Assembly (NCBI RefSeq): GCF_932526225.1
Contig: NC_064046.1
Location: forward strand, 10,317,719 to 10,381,718
Origin: Nematostella vectensis
Lineage: Eukaryota; Cnidaria; Anthozoa; Actiniaria; Edwardsiidae
DNA length: 64,000 nucleotides
Direction of reading: 5' to 3'
Position 1 is the stretch's first letter, and each line of letters begins with the position of its first letter. A program made the translations under genes and the position numbers. Shown here in pieces: positions 24,723 to 37,590 of the stretch. The notes under the pieces are model-generated. The model did no database searches. It saw nothing but the letters and a program-made list of their open reading frames with translations, and had not been told where the DNA came from.

Positions 24723-27700
24723 TTTTATTTGGAATCGTATACAATGTCCTTGTATATTGATTGCGTCCAAATAATACTAAAGATAAAAAAGACAAATAAT
24801 TGTACGGTATTTCAAGTTTGGCAGCGTTATTGATCCCGGAGGGCGAAGCATTCATTTATGAACTTAGCAATTTTTCTTTGCACTGTGACGTTACTACCAG
24901 AATAATTAATAAGAAATTGAAAAACACTTTCATCCGACATTCTTGTGAATTTTACATTTTCTATTTCTTCTATGGTTTTAGTCAATTCTTCCCGCTTCCC
25001 TTTATACAAAGGGCAGTGGAGAAGGAAATGATCTTCATTTTCTACTTGTCCATTTTTACAAATTTCGCAAATTCGTTCATCCGGTACCTTATAAGGCCTC
25101 GAATATCGGCCAGTTTCAATTGCTTAGTCTCAATTTGGTTAAAGATAATCGATGGCTGTGATTGACAACCTGGCTCAGATAATCTTCAATAATGTATTTT
25201 GATTTAAATTTCCTATACGTTCTTAATTTATTACTTTGTCCTTGTTTATTTCTATTATCATTATTCACGTTTGATATACACTTTTGAAATTCAACGTCTG
25301 CCAATCTTTGTTTGACTATATATAAAATGTATTTAATCGGCAAGTCCCCGCTCTGCGCATACCTGTTGCCTGTTGAAAAATTCGTTCCAATTTCTGGTGC
25401 CAAAATTCTGGGTTATTACTTATTTTCATGTCTTCGTATATCTGGTTAACTAGATTTGGTTCCTCGGGATGATTTATGTTTAGCCCAAAATTGACGCTTC
25501 TGCATATTGCTTTCGTTCTTAATGGAAATCTACCTAGTTCAGCCCTAACCTCGTTATTTGAACAAAATTTAGAGACTCCGAGGAGCCACTTGCAGAATTT
25601 GCAGAATATTTTTATACAGACGACGATTTGTCTGATGTGTACATGGATATAATGACTGACAAAAAGTTACCCGTTATACCGTGCGTTTCTAGTTTTTCAA
25701 AAAGTTTTTGTCTAGGGATAGTGTCGAAAGCTTTCCGAAAATCGAAAAAGCCCGAAAATAAGAAGTTGTTTACCTTATTTGGTTTGCTTTTAACATATTT
25801 GTCTATTAGTGATCTGTAGTGCCGTGCTTTTTTCTTAAGACACATTGCACATGGTTGATTATGCCTTTTAAACTTAAATAGTCGTATAGTCGAGCATTAC
25901 AAATATAGGTGAAAATTTTGCTTAAAGATGATAGGAGGGTGATACCCCGATAGATATTGGGGGCACAGCCACGCCCCTACTGGCTATTCCCTTATAGTTT
26001 TTGTAAATGGCACCGTTCCCCCAGTGCCCCCCCCCTCCCCTGCTACGGCCCTGAAAAATGAACAAATGCCCTGGCGCCATGTCGCTAGTATACAGCCAAA
26101 ACATCCTTGCGCAGAGGTTTGATTTGCTTTTATTGGTTCCCTGTCTCTTTCTTAGTGCTTATTGTTTACTTTCAGGTTACTCGGCGTTTCCGGTTTTTTG
26201 TGACATGAAAGACGGAGGTGAGTCGCGTGTGGTCATTTCACACATCTACACAGCGACCACCTACTGTATCAACCACTATCCCTACACAACAACGACCTTC
26301 TAACATCAACCACCCTTACACAACAACCTTCTCCTAACAACAACAGCCTCTACACAACGATCTCCTATCAACCACCATCCCTACACAACAACGACCTTCT
26401 AACATCAACCACCCTTACACAACGACCTTCTCCTAACAACAACAACCTCTACACAACGATCTCCTATCAACCACCATCCCTACACAACATCTACCTTCTA
26501 AGTTCAACCACCCTCACACAACGACCTTCTCCTAACAACAACAGCCTCTACACAACGATCTCCTATCAACCACCTTCCCTACACAACATCTACCTTCTAA
26601 GTTCAACCACCCTTACACAACGACCTTCTCCTAACAACAACAACCTCTACACAACGATCTCCTATCAACCACCTTCCCTACACAACATCTACCTTCTAAG
26701 TTTAACCACCCTTACACAACGACCTTCTAACAACAACAACCTCTACACAAAGACGCAACCCCTACCAATCACCACCTGTACACAACAAACGGATAAACAT
26801 ATCTCCTAAAAAATCCGCTACACAACGTCCTTCTCAGCACAGTTACCCCCATAAATCAAACCTCTAGCATCCACCTCCTACGTATATAAAAATAAACAAA
26901 AAAAGCGACAATGTCTATACACAATCTCACCTCCACACAACTGCCGTCTCTGCACAACGACCACCTTCTTTAACCATAAATAACAACCACCTCAATACGG
27001 TGTCCATTATAGTAATAGTAGTGGTATTTTTAGTGGTAGTGGTATAGTGGTAGTGGTAGTGGTATAGTGGTAGTGGTAGTGGTAGTGGTAGTGGTAGTGG
27101 TAGTGGTAGTGGTAGTGATAGTGATAGTGATAGTGGTAGTGGTAGTGATAGTGGTAGTGGTAGTGATAGTGGTAGTGGTAGTGGTAGTGGTAGTGGTAGT
27201 GGTAGTGGTAGTGATAGTGGTAGTGGTAGTGGTAGTGGTAGTGGTAGTGATAGTGGTAGTGATAGTGATAGTGATAGTGATAGTGGTAGTAGTAGTGGTA
27301 GTGGTGGTGGTAGTGGTAGTGGTAGTGGTAGTGATAGTGATAGTGGTAGTGGAAGTAATAGTGGTAGTGGTAGTGGTAGTGGTAGTGATAGTGGTAGTGG
27401 TATTGGTAGTAGTAATGGTAGTGGTAGTGGTAGTGGTAGTGATAGTGGTAGTGGTTGTGGTAGTGGTAGTGGTGGTGGTAGTGGTAGTGGTAGTGGTAGT
27501 GATAGTGGTAGTGGTAGTGGTAGTGATAGTGATAGTGGTAGTGATAGTGATAGTGGTAGTAGTAGTGGTGGTGGTAGTGGTAGTGGTAGTGGTAGTGGTA
27601 GTGGTAGTGGTAGTGGTAGTGGTAGTGGTAGTGGTAGTGGTAGTGGTAGTGGTAGTGGTAGTGGTAGTGGTAGTGGTAGTGGTATTGGTATTGGTAGTGG

Positions 27701-30700
27701 TAGTGGTAGTGGTAGTGGTAGTGGTAGTGGTAGTGGTAGTGGTAGTGGTAGTGGTAGTGGTAGTGGTAGTGGTAGTGGTAGTGGTAGTGGTAGTGGTAGT
27801 GATAGTGGTAGTGGTAGTGGTAGTGATAGTGGTAGTAGTAGGGGTAATGGTAGTGGTAGTGGTAGTGGTAGTGGTGGTGGTGGTAGTGGTAGTGGTAGTG
27901 GTAGTGGTAGTAGTAGGGGTAGTGGTAGTGGTAGTGGTAGTGGTAGTGGTAGTGGTAGTGGTGGTGGTAGTGGTAGTGATAGTGGTAGTGGTAGTGGTAG
28001 TGGTAGTGGTAGTGGTAGTGGTAGTGGTAGTGGTAGTGGTAGTGGTAGTGGTAGTGGTAGTGGTAGTGGTAGTGGTAGTGGTAGTGGTAGTGGTAGTGGT
28101 ATAGTGGTAGTGGTATAGTGGTAGTGGTATAGTGGTAGTGGTAGTGGTAGTGGTAGTGGTAGTGATAATGATAATGATAGTGGTAGTGGTAGTGTTAGTG
28201 GTAGTGATAATGATAGTGGTATAGTGGTAGTGGTATGGTGGTAGTGGTAGTGATAATGATAGTGGTATAGTGGTAGTGGTATGGTGGTAGTGATAATGAT
28301 AGTGGTATAGTGGTAGTGGTATGGTGGTAGTGGTAGTGATAATGATAGTGGTATAGTGGTAGTGGTATAGTAGTAGTGGTATAGTGGTAGTGGTATGGTG
28401 GTAGTGGTAGTGATAATGATAGTGGTATAGTGGTAGTGGTATGGTGGTAGTGATAGTGATAATGATAGTGGTATAGTGGTAGTGGTATAGTAGTAGTGGT
28501 AGTGGTATAGTGGTAGTGGTATGGTGGTAGTGGTAGTGATAATGATAGTGGTATAGTGGTAGTGGTATAGTGGTAGTGGTAGTGATAATGATAGTGGTAT
28601 AGTGGTAGTGGTATGGTGGTAGTGGTAGTGATAATGATAGTGGTATAGTGGTAGTGGTATGGTGGTAGTGGTAGTGATAATGATAGTGGTATAGTGGTAG
28701 TGGTATGGTGGTAGTGGTAGTGATAATGATAGTGGTATAGTGGTAGTGGTATGGTGGTAGTGATAGTGATAATGATAGTGGTATAGTGGTAGTGGTATAG
28801 TAGTAGTGGTAGTGGTATAGTGGTAGTGGTATGGTGGTAGTGGTAGTGATAATGATAGTGGTATAGTGGTAGTGGTAGTGGTGGAAGAAGTAGTAGTAGT
28901 GATATCCTCCGTCCTATTTTCTACCCAAGGTTGGACAATGGTGTTGAAGTTGGTAAGTGGCAGTGGGGAAGATGTGGCTGATTTATGGGAGGCGCCCTTT
29001 GCCATTCGTGAGTTTGACCAGCGGCTGCTTCACCTTATGCCTGTCCACAACTGGCCTTACAAGAATAAAATTGTGCGTCAGTGGAACGTCTTCAAACCCG
29101 AGGAGGTAAGTTCTAATCTGAATTTGTTCTACTCAAGTTTGTATAGCTTTTGAAAATATCATAGCAAAATCGTATCCGTTGGGAGACTTTGATAGTTTGA
29201 TGGATAAATCTTATTTCACATATTTAATATTGACCAAACAACGCAAATAGAAAATTAAGAACTTAGGCTTGGATGGATGACTCAAGGGCATCCAACGAGC
29301 CCCCTTCCCGAAACACGTTAAAATGGCATATTTCGCCGTTTGAATATGTTCTGATTTGGAAAATATCCATTTTAAAAGTTGCTGGCAGTAAATTATCTAT
29401 TCCTTTTCCGCAGAAGGGACCATTCCTTTTCCCCCAGCCAGGCAGTGGTTAGGCATTATAGCACACAAAAAATTGCCCGTATATTATACGATATATTATA
29501 CCTATGACATGACGGAAAAACAAGACTTGACGTTTCCATTGAGCTCATTTTACATCAAATAAGGCGGAAAATTCCCCTAAGTACTTAGTGAGTAATATCA
29601 AATGCGATTTGTTTTTTTAAATTGGTGCGACCTTTTAAAAAATGTCATTGAAATTTGAGGTTTTCGTCCCAGAGCCCATACATAGCACAAGGATGACCAA
29701 GAAAAAAAATATCTTAAAAACCAAAATCTGGCTATAATGTATTTTGGCCTCTCATTTTTTGTGATTTGAAAAGTGAAAATCAGCCCGGAATGCAAGGAAC
29801 TGATGGCCATTGTAAGAAATTGTATCTTCTTTCTCCATCTCTTCGAAGTGCGCATGTTGAGGGTTTTTTTCCGTCTATACCGATATATTGTACCGATAAG
29901 GACGAATTTTTGTCCAAAAGCAACCGCCCCATGACCCCAAAAATATTTCCAGCACAACTTGTTGGGCTCCAAAAATTTGCCAGCAGAACCATTCGGGACG
30001 ATTTTTTTCCTCAGCAACCGAGGGGTCTAACATCTTCTCAGCCAGCAAAAAAAAAAAAACGGGCTGCAGAACGGATATTTTGCGGAACATATCCGTTTTG
30101 TGCTCTTGATGATTGGGGGTGCAAGGCCCCTGGGGCTTCTAGGTAAATTTGAAAATGGCCGAAAATGGTTGAGCTTACGCCATAGTCTCCCCACGAATCG
30201 TTCTGACCTGATTCCTAACGAATCGACCTCTTTCCTGACAGACATAATCTTTGTTGTAATCATTTAATAAATCATATATATATATATCTTGTCAACAGGC
30301 GCGTGTTGTGTTGTACAAACGTGGTGCAAAGGTCCTGACTGTTGGCTTCAATGCAATCGACTCGAACAAGATGAACTGGTTTTCTTCCTCTCGGCTGGTA
30401 GATTCACCTTGGAGTGATCTTGGCAAAGAACCCAAAAATTTCTTCTCGATCAAAGGACACACAGCCGACAACCGAAACTTTTTTATCAACCGTAGCTACG
30501 GCGGATGTCCAATGGATTTTGGTTGGCTTGTGACTGGGCAATTGTGGCATTGCAAATGGGAGCAGGGCTATAAAAAAGCGGCTTTCCTTTATAGCAAGAT
30601 CGGGACGCATACTAATTGGAACAAACATGGTAATCACCGCATTAAGCACAGCCATACAATTACCACTTCAAGTATCAGCACCCCCCCACTTTTTTTGGGC

Positions 30701-31663
30701 AGATGTTTCTTTATATATCGACGTTTTTTTCAAACCAACGGGTTTCAAGCGGTACATATGCAACCGACACCAAATTTGTTGAACAGTTTAAAATCCCGTA
30801 CATAAAAACCTAGGTTATTCCCCGCGTTCTTACAAAAAGCGCTTAAGGGTTTGGAACCACCACCCACCCCTACCCCTCAAACCACCAACCACCCCTCCTC
30901 CAACATTCGCCCCTCCCATTTATGGGACATTAATACTGAAAAGATAATCATAATATTAATAATAATATTAATGGGTCATTAATACTGAAAAGATAATCAT
31001 TTCACAATCACCATCACCACCAAACAGCCAAAACCATCATTGTCACCATCTCGCCTTTTATTTTCACACGACCATCACCATCGGCGGTAGCAGGCATCTT
31101 ATCGCATCACAAGGTGGTGAGTTTTGAAGTGGGTGAACACGCCATTAGCGGAGAAATGGGAGACTGCGTGGAAAACCCCAAATTATAATTCCTTATTGAG
31201 GTCATTCGCTTGATACGCTTGGTCCATGGGAACGGACCATTAAAAACGTGAAGGGGAGGGCGGGGTGTTTAAGGTACAAAAAACTGCACTCCTTGGTGAC
31301 AAGAAAAAAAATGCACACGATGACTGAAACGCCCCACCCTCCTCATTCAAATTAACTGTTATTTCCTATGTGATGATGTGGACGTTCTTTTGTAGAAAAC
31401 GTCGGCAGTGCTGATGTGTTTACTGTTTTTGTGCGATAATAAGAACTTGGACATTTGAAAAGGTTGGTAGTCTCCTTAGCATGTTGTTTAGGTCCACTTT
31501 TCGGCCAAGGGGGTGCGCGCGCATTCTGTGCACCCCCCTGTGTACGCGCCGGGAATGGCGTTTATTTCATTGCTCTTTTGTTTTCAATAATGCGAAAAAA
31601 AATTCACAATGGGTTTGTTTTATTGCAGAAATTTTTCATCACAGGGGCAACGATCTTGGATAG
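23917..31663 (+). CDS. Secreted fibrinogen-like protein, copy 3, six exons
   Basis: Exons are 23917-23982, 24301-24454, 26176-26217, 28930-29105, 30299-30629 and 31629-31663, giving 267 residues. It keeps the full exon 2 with the Cys missing in copy 2. Exon 5 has some changes against copy 2 (FSIKGHTADNRNF in place of FTIKGDTAHNRHF). All splice sites and phases match copies 1 and 2. Intron 3 is the longest of the three because the hexamer array is expanded. Confidence 0.78.
24722..25957 (-). pseudogene. LINE fragment, unit 3 copy
   Basis: Same antisense LINE piece, with a longer GACA tail repeat next to it (about 24694-24721). Reverse-transcriptase motif FDFRKAFDTIPRQ is kept; the catalytic YADD part is absent. 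Confidence 0.8.
26250..26760. repeat. 99-bp minisatellite in intron 3, unit 3
   Basis: Same 99-base unit as in the other two introns, about five copies. Confidence 0.85.
27005..28890. repeat. GTGGTA hexamer satellite in intron 3, unit 3 (expanded)
   Basis: About 1.9 kb. The distal 750 bases are a higher-order repeat of GATAATGATAGTGGTATAG plus TGGTAGTGGTATGG blocks. The Pro-Leu and Val frames over it are artefacts of the repeat. Confidence 0.95.
30928..30990. repeat. Local duplication with AT palindrome, unit 3 only
   Basis: ATTAATACTGAAAAGATAATCAT occurs twice (first near 30929, second near 30970), separated by AT-rich AATATTAATAATAATATTAA. Units 1 and 2 have a single copy. Confidence 0.7.
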
Positions 31664-32439
31664 AATAGTGGTAATTAAACAATAAAACCATAACGATAAA
31701 GTAAGAATAAAATTGAGAACTTTGATTCAAATATGAAAGTTTTACATCTCCCCTTACTTCATTCCCCTTACTTCAACCCCCTTAATTCCCTCCTACCCTA
31801 AGAGTCATGACACTATAACGTGTGCGCGGAGGGGGCAGTTCTCAAAGTGTCCAACACTCGTGAACTCGTTAAGGTTTTCCGCAATGACTTCCCGAATAGA
31901 AGCCCAGACCAAGAGAGTATGAAATGAAAGTATGAGAATATGATGCCCAGACTCAACTACGATCGTGACAGTAAAACATAACCTCGCACGCCCGTAGCCA
32001 GAAATTTCCAAACCCCCGATCCCCCCCCCCCCCCCCCCCGGCTACGGGCCTGTCTTATAGTGTGCTGATATTATTATGGTATTTTAAAACAATGCGGACA
32101 CTGATGATGTCTCACGGATTAGCAAAAGATTCAATTATTGAAGGTTCCAGTAGTTTTTGTAAAATAAAGTAAAATTTATGAAGCATATCCAAGAGAAATG
32201 GATATTTGCTAAGGTTAGCAAGAAAATCAAGTAACCGAGGGTTTGGTGAATTATCGGAGGTCAAGTACTACCAATCCCCTCCCCCGAAATCATCTGATAC
32301 TGTAAAGAGACCAGGAGGCAACAAACAACACATATGCTAACGCATATGCGGGTTACCTGTGGCCTAGTGTATTTTAACTGGGTTTCCTGTCTCGTCCACG
32401 TGACTATGTGACCATCTAACACCGCGGGCTGTGTGCACT

Positions 32440-32548
32440 CTCAACTCGCAGCCGGCAGTGCCGCCATCTTGCGGGGAAACTGGCAAAATATTTCAAAATT
32501 TATCCTTATCACAGCCTCAAGGGAAGTTTGAAGATCATTTGTATGTTG
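32440..32548 (+). promoter_or_regulatory. Possible promoter and first non-coding exon with YY1-like motif
   Basis: GCCGCCATCTTGC at about 32460-32471 matches the YY1 consensus that sits at transcription starts of many animal genes. A good splice donor (TTG then GTAAGT) follows at 32549. No downstream exon was identified, so the gene is not known. Confidence 0.3.
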
Positions 32549-34020
32549 GTAAGTTTATAGTTCATGATTTTAGAGGTTGCCTTCAGCAAAATATGATGTT
32601 TTTTTCGAGTAATTCATCGGTGAATGGAGTCATTGAAATTTGAGACACACACCTCTACCAAAAGTTCTCTCGCATTTCTTGAATTTCCTATCTGTGTTTT
32701 TTGTGATGTCAGCTTCAATTCAGACTTATGCTTATCAACAAAGTTCAATGTGTTATAAACCCGACTGAAACGGTTTTACAGAGTTTAAAAACTACCAAGC
32801 TAAGATAACTAGCTACGATGTCGCATACCTCCGAAGATGATTCTGATAACGATACAAAATGGTCGCGCTGGAACAAACCAACTCGGCGCTTCTAATAAGC
32901 CTCGAATACCCAAACAGTACACTCACCGACCTATAACGTCGGAATTCCCAGCGAAAAAAAGACGCCCTTAATTGTTTTCTTAAAGCAGCTTGGTGTATCA
33001 AAGTGGGTGACATCGGAGCTTGTCACCATGTGCGCTCCGTAGCCTACGATATATCATGATTGAGTTAATTTTAGGTATTTCTACGAGCAGTAGTGAGATT
33101 TTCCTGAATGTTAAATGCCTTTTGTTTTGTTTAAGGATTTTCTTGTCGTGAAGCATCGCCAAAGTTTTGACTTTCGATGTGGTGATTTTTGTTTGTGATC
33201 TTGTGGCTAATTATTCCTTAGCCCAATAATCTTTTTCTTCTCCACTCTTTTCTTTTACCCCCGTATCCCAGACTATGTTCTATCCACTCAATATTCTTCA
33301 TTTCATTCTTTGTTTTTTTTTGCTCAATATTTTTCAGTTCTTTCTTTGTCTATTTTTTTGCTTCGGTGATTAGTCAGCTATTCGAAATAATCACCAGATC
33401 TACCTGCTATTACATTTTTGTCCTTTATGTATACATTCTTTCCAGTATCAAAAAACTAAAACTCGATTACCTCTCAATTTCATGAGAAACCATGTGCTTT
33501 TTTCGTTGTAAAGCGTGGCACAAACCCTCCAAGGCCTATTGAGCAATATGACAGACACCCCAAATGAAAATCTACCTCGATTCACGAAAATAATGCCATC
33601 ACATGTTTTGGCCTCTTTTAGAGGCCTGTGGTGGTTTGGGTTAAAATAGACGGCCTCTTCTGAGGCCTGTAACCCATTCGCTCCTGGGATAATAGCTCGC
33701 ACGATTCTCCCTCTCCCTGGGAGTTTTCAGAAGTTTTGCAAATTCCCTCGAGCAGAAGCTTGGATCAAGTTGTTTGCAGTTTGCTGTTTTGAGCAGAGTG
33801 GGGGCTATGAGCGGCGTGCGTGCGAGTTTTGGCTTAAAATAGAATGCACTGTTCCCGGTTCCAGTTGTGGTGACATCCGGGTATTTATTTAAATGATTGC
33901 TGTTTCTTTTACAAAGTAGTTAAAAAATATAGCAGATGAATAAAACAAGTGGCTATGAAATTGTACAGGGATCGTTTGATTTATGCTTGGTGGGATGACT
34001 GAATAGAATGGATTGGATAT
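32549..34020. other. No gene recognised
   Basis: Contains short frames without family motifs, such as an ATG-started minus-strand frame 33013-32813, basic and without domain signature. Two GGCCTCTT..GAGGCC hairpins lie near 33610-33680. Confidence 0.4.
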
Positions 34021-34021
34021 A

Positions 34022-34560
34022 TGTTTCTCTAGGGCTGTTTTTACTGGTGTAGATAATGTTGTGTTGCGTAGGAGTCCTGTGGAGACTGCTGGTTGGAGAT
34101 GGCTGGCTTGTAGTTGATGGATCCAGTGTATGTTTCTCTAGAAGGGATGTTTTTACTGTTGTAGATAATGTTGTGTTGCGTAGGAGTCCTGTGGAGACTG
34201 CTGGTTGGAGATGGCTGGCTTGTAGTTGATGGATCCAGTGTATGTTTCTCTAGAAGGGATGTTTTTACTGTTGTAGATAATGTTGTGTTGCGTAGGAGTC
34301 CTGTGGAGACTGCTGGTTGGAGATGGCTGGCTTGTAGTCAATGGATCGGATATATGTTTCTCTAGAAGGGCTGTTTTTACTGGTGTAGATAATGTTGTGT
34401 TGCGTAGGAGACTGCTGGTTGGGGATGGCTGGCTTGTAGTCAATAGATCGGATATATGTTTCTCTAGAAGGGCTGTTTTTAATGTTGTAGACAATGTTAT
34501 GTTGCATAGGAGACTGCAAGAAGGCCTTTGTCAGTTCTATTGAGGCCGGTAGATCTTTGG
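34022..34560. repeat. 112-bp minisatellite, about 4.5 copies
   Basis: TGTTTCTCTAG recurs at 34022, 34131, 34243, 34355 and 34457. Full units are 112 bases; the first is 109 and the fourth 102. A long minus-strand frame (34494-34153) reads through it, but since 112 is not a multiple of 3 successive units are read in different frames, and no family signature is present. Confidence 0.85.
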
Positions 34561-35894
34561 TTGGAGATGACTGGCTTGTGAGTTTTATCAGTTATATATC
34601 AGTTGTATTTCTGTAGAAAGGCTGTTCTTCGGTAATTGAGTCTTAAAAGTAGTATATTTTCCTCTATTATTGGCTGGCTTGGAGTAGATATGGCATTTGG
34701 CTTCGGTTTGTGTACATCTTGCTTGACTCATTCTTTGGTTAGATTTGGTGGTGTTGGTGTGAGGTGAGAGGTATGAAATGTGGTGAAAGTGGTGATGTGT
34801 TGTGTAGGGTTCCTATGCTATGAAGTGTGTGTCGTGGATGTGAACTTGGTGTGGACCTGTGTCCTTGAGGTTTTTGTGTCTAATGAAGGCTGTGGTGGGG
34901 GGTTGCCTGTCACGGCGATGGTTTATCCATCCAAGATTCTTTACAAACGTTAAATTCAGCAGTGAATTTTGCCTCTTCGCTGAATTGAATAGGGCGTTGG
35001 ATAGTGTTCTTTTTGGGTCGTTTCTGGTTGCTGGAACCAACTTTAAAAATAATATTAATGAAATAATTATAGTTACAGTTATAAAAAATATCTGTGTTGT
35101 TACTGGCATGGCATACTCACCTGACAATCCTTCCTCTTTGCAGCCAGCTCGTCTTTGTCCCACTTTGCCTACATGAAATATTCTACTTTCAGTGGAGCCC
35201 TCTGAGGCACTGACAAATGTGCTGGCTGCAATTTCAAAATTAAAGAATGGTTATAATGGACATTGAAGTGCTTGGAAGAATAAAATAAATCTTTAGAAAA
35301 GGCCATTAGCAGATGACTGACTGGCCAAAAAATATAAGAAACTTTGCTTTATTTTGTCACTTTTGGCAATGTAGAATTACTGTAATCACTAAAACAACTT
35401 TCATTCAATGTCAGCATAAATAAGCTTTCTTTCTTAATCTTAAAGAATGTTCACGTGTTCAATATAATTTATGCTTATCTGAATTACATTCATCTTGAGT
35501 AAATGAATTGATATAAGAAGAAATCTAATTAAATTATAATTATAGTTATATTAAAAAAACACAACCATATGGTATATAATATTTAATATAATATGTAACT
35601 TTTACAAATATGCCTCAAAATCGTTAGTACGATAATGTGGACACAAATGATACTATGCACTAGATTTGTGTTACTACTATAAGATGCTTTGATAAGACCT
35701 ATTTCATGAACCTCTAGACTCTTGTACCCTCTAAATACTTATGTCTCCTTTGGAAAAGACAACTGTTTTCGACCCAGTCATCAAGGCTCCAGTCGTTCTT
35801 CTTGCTGTAGTGTCCAATTCCCGGGTTCTTCTTGGTCTCGGGACATAATCAGTACTTAGAGATCAAGCTGCTACCGTTTCTCCCTCCGAATTAC

Positions 35895-36245
35895 AGGCAG
35901 TAGAATGTCTTACAAGGACCACTTCGCAGCATTTTCAGGCTCCTTTTTGTCGTCTTCACAGTGTACAAGACATCCATTCTTAATATCTTATGATGGTCGA
36001 TTTTTTGTTGCTGTTATGTGGCATTTAAAATCCTATTGCTCCCTCCTTTCCAAAAGCGCTTGTTGTTTCTCTCTTTGATGTACATGCAGTAGAAAGTCTT
36101 TCAAGAAACACTTCACAGCATTTTCAGGGTTCCTTTTTGGCGTCTTCGCCGTGGGCAAGACATCAATTCTTTGTATCTTATGATGGTTGCTTCTTTGTGG
36201 CTATTATGTGCCATTTAAAATACTGTTGCTCCCTCCTTTCTAAGT
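35895..36245. repeat. Diverged tandem duplication, two units of about 185 bp
   Basis: CAGTAGAATGTCTTACAAGG.. (about 35890) and CAGTAGAAAGTCTTTCAAG.. (about 36088) run in parallel through GCATTTTCAGG, TCTTATGATGG and GCTCCCTCCTTTC. A weaker third partial copy follows near 36297-36360. Nothing coding is recognised. Confidence 0.75.
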
Positions 36246-36421
36246 TTAAGTAATCAAAGTTTAAAAAGTCTGGACATGCCTCTTCACCTGCAGCACGTAG
36301 TCATTACTTGGAAATCAAGCCGCTGTTGTTTCTCTCTTCAATCTACCAAATTTTACAGGCTTGTCTGGCATCCTTACTTTTATAGAAAGCTTCCCTTTCC
36401 TTCTTTTCATATTCATTTTTT

Positions 36422-36610
36422 TCATGCTCCGGGTCCACAAAAAATTGAATTCAGCATTCCTTTAAGTCCTGGGACATGAAAAAGTTGTGACTTTGCATGA
36501 GAAAGGAATATGCGTTCCTCGTGTGGTAAAACAAGAACGTCATTGCCAATAATTAAAAGTGTGATAAACACCTTCAGTTTAAGTACAGTCAGTGGCTTCC
36601 AATTGCACTC
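36422..36610 (-). pseudogene. Decayed piggyBac-type transposase fragment
   Basis: The minus strand reads WKPLTVLKLKVFITLLIIG followed by VLPHEER. It lines up by eye with WFDKEGNIKPLTVEELKAF, GITIMMGIVKLPSM and the following YW region of the transposase at 38-39.7 kb. Only this N-terminal part of the DDE domain is seen. It ends in unrelated sequence. Confidence 0.5.
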
Positions 36611-36817
36611 TTCCTTTGCTGTAGCATTTGCATTTGTGCAATCAACAATATTGATCATCAGTAAAAAATAACTAAAAAGCTTTTTTTTAAAAAAACTTTT
36701 TCTGTGGTCTTTCATGTTCTTGTTCAGTTTTTTCCGCATTTCCCGCATATTTTCCTCTCCAACAGGGGTGCATCTTTCACAGTTGCGTGTATTGAGCGCT
36801 TTACTGAACTCGCCCAA

Positions 36818-37568
36818 TGCGAGTTAGTAAGTGAGAAATAAGATATTGACCATTCAATTTAATCTTTTTCAATTCAATTCTTTATCTATGAGTTTTCATT
36901 TTATAAAGTATTTGTTTTTAGAGAAAAATTTATAATTTAAATAAACAGAGTATAATATGACTTTTGTAGTGATAAACATCAGCATCTTGTAAATTGTAAC
37001 ATTGAACAATGTTCTAACATAAAAATATAAAGGGGAATTACAATAATACATTGATAAACAATTGTGTAAAATGTCACATGAGCAATGTCCTAATAATGCG
37101 AAAATATTTGCAGCACATGTTCTGTTACAAAGTTCTAGCATGAAATAATTTCAAATGTTGTTTATAATATCAGCAATCATACTCGTTTCGTAGTAATGTT
37201 TACGAGAGACAAGCTTGCATAATGACAAACAACAATAAGGGAAAAAAAGGAAGAGTTTTTTTAAGACTATTTTTTAAGGTTTGTGTTACCACAATAAAAA
37301 CCAGTCGCATCCCAACAAGCAGTTACTTGTGGCAAAGGCGGACACCAGCCTCGTTCCATAGCATGATAGTGAACGGCTCTGGAACGGCTCGTGGATTTGT
37401 TGGACATATCCAAAATTTTTCTTTTTTAAAGTGCTCCTGGACAACATTCATTGCTTCGTCCTCATCCTGCGATGTGACGTCACGTTTTATGAGAGCAAGG
37501 CTTTAAATAAGGTTAGCACTAAGCTCCTTACCCTTTCTAGCCTCGCTCTATAGGCGGCAGAGGAAAGC
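36818..37568. other. AT-rich spacer, no gene recognised
   Basis: A minus-strand open stretch around 37500-37330 (AMNVVQEHFKKEKFWIC) looks protein-like but matches no family known to me. A perfect TGACGTCA palindrome sits at 37475-37482. Confidence 0.35.
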
Positions 37569-37590
37569 TTAACCCTTTCAGGCCTAAGTT
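37569..37590. repeat. piggyBac-type terminal repeat with TTAA target
   Basis: TTAACCCTTTCAGGCCTAAG begins at 37569. TTAA followed by CCCTTT is the usual piggyBac-family end. It lies 412 bases beyond the transposase 3' end. I could not find the matching inverted copy upstream of the transposase start. Confidence 0.55.

Larger units (their letters stand above)
23301..32419 (+). repeat. Tandem duplication unit 3 (about 9.1 kb)
   Basis: Begins inside the unit at AGAGGGTGTTATAG and continues to GACTATGTGAC.ATCTAA, after which unique sequence follows. Like unit 2 it lacks the 121-bp insert, which groups units 2 and 3 or makes the insert a late event in unit 1. Confidence 0.88.

Noticed and set aside
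34153..34494. 113-residue minus-strand ORF
   Set aside because: Lies wholly in the 112-bp minisatellite, whose period is not a multiple of 3.
34813..35163. Minus-strand ORF with hydrophobic segment
   Set aside because: No ATG in good context and no family motif. A small exon-like piece (35163-35116) with AG and GTGAGT ends exists, but no partner exon was found.
37475..37482. Perfect TGACGTCA (CRE) palindrome
   Set aside because: Single eight-base match without a gene start nearby; chance is likely.
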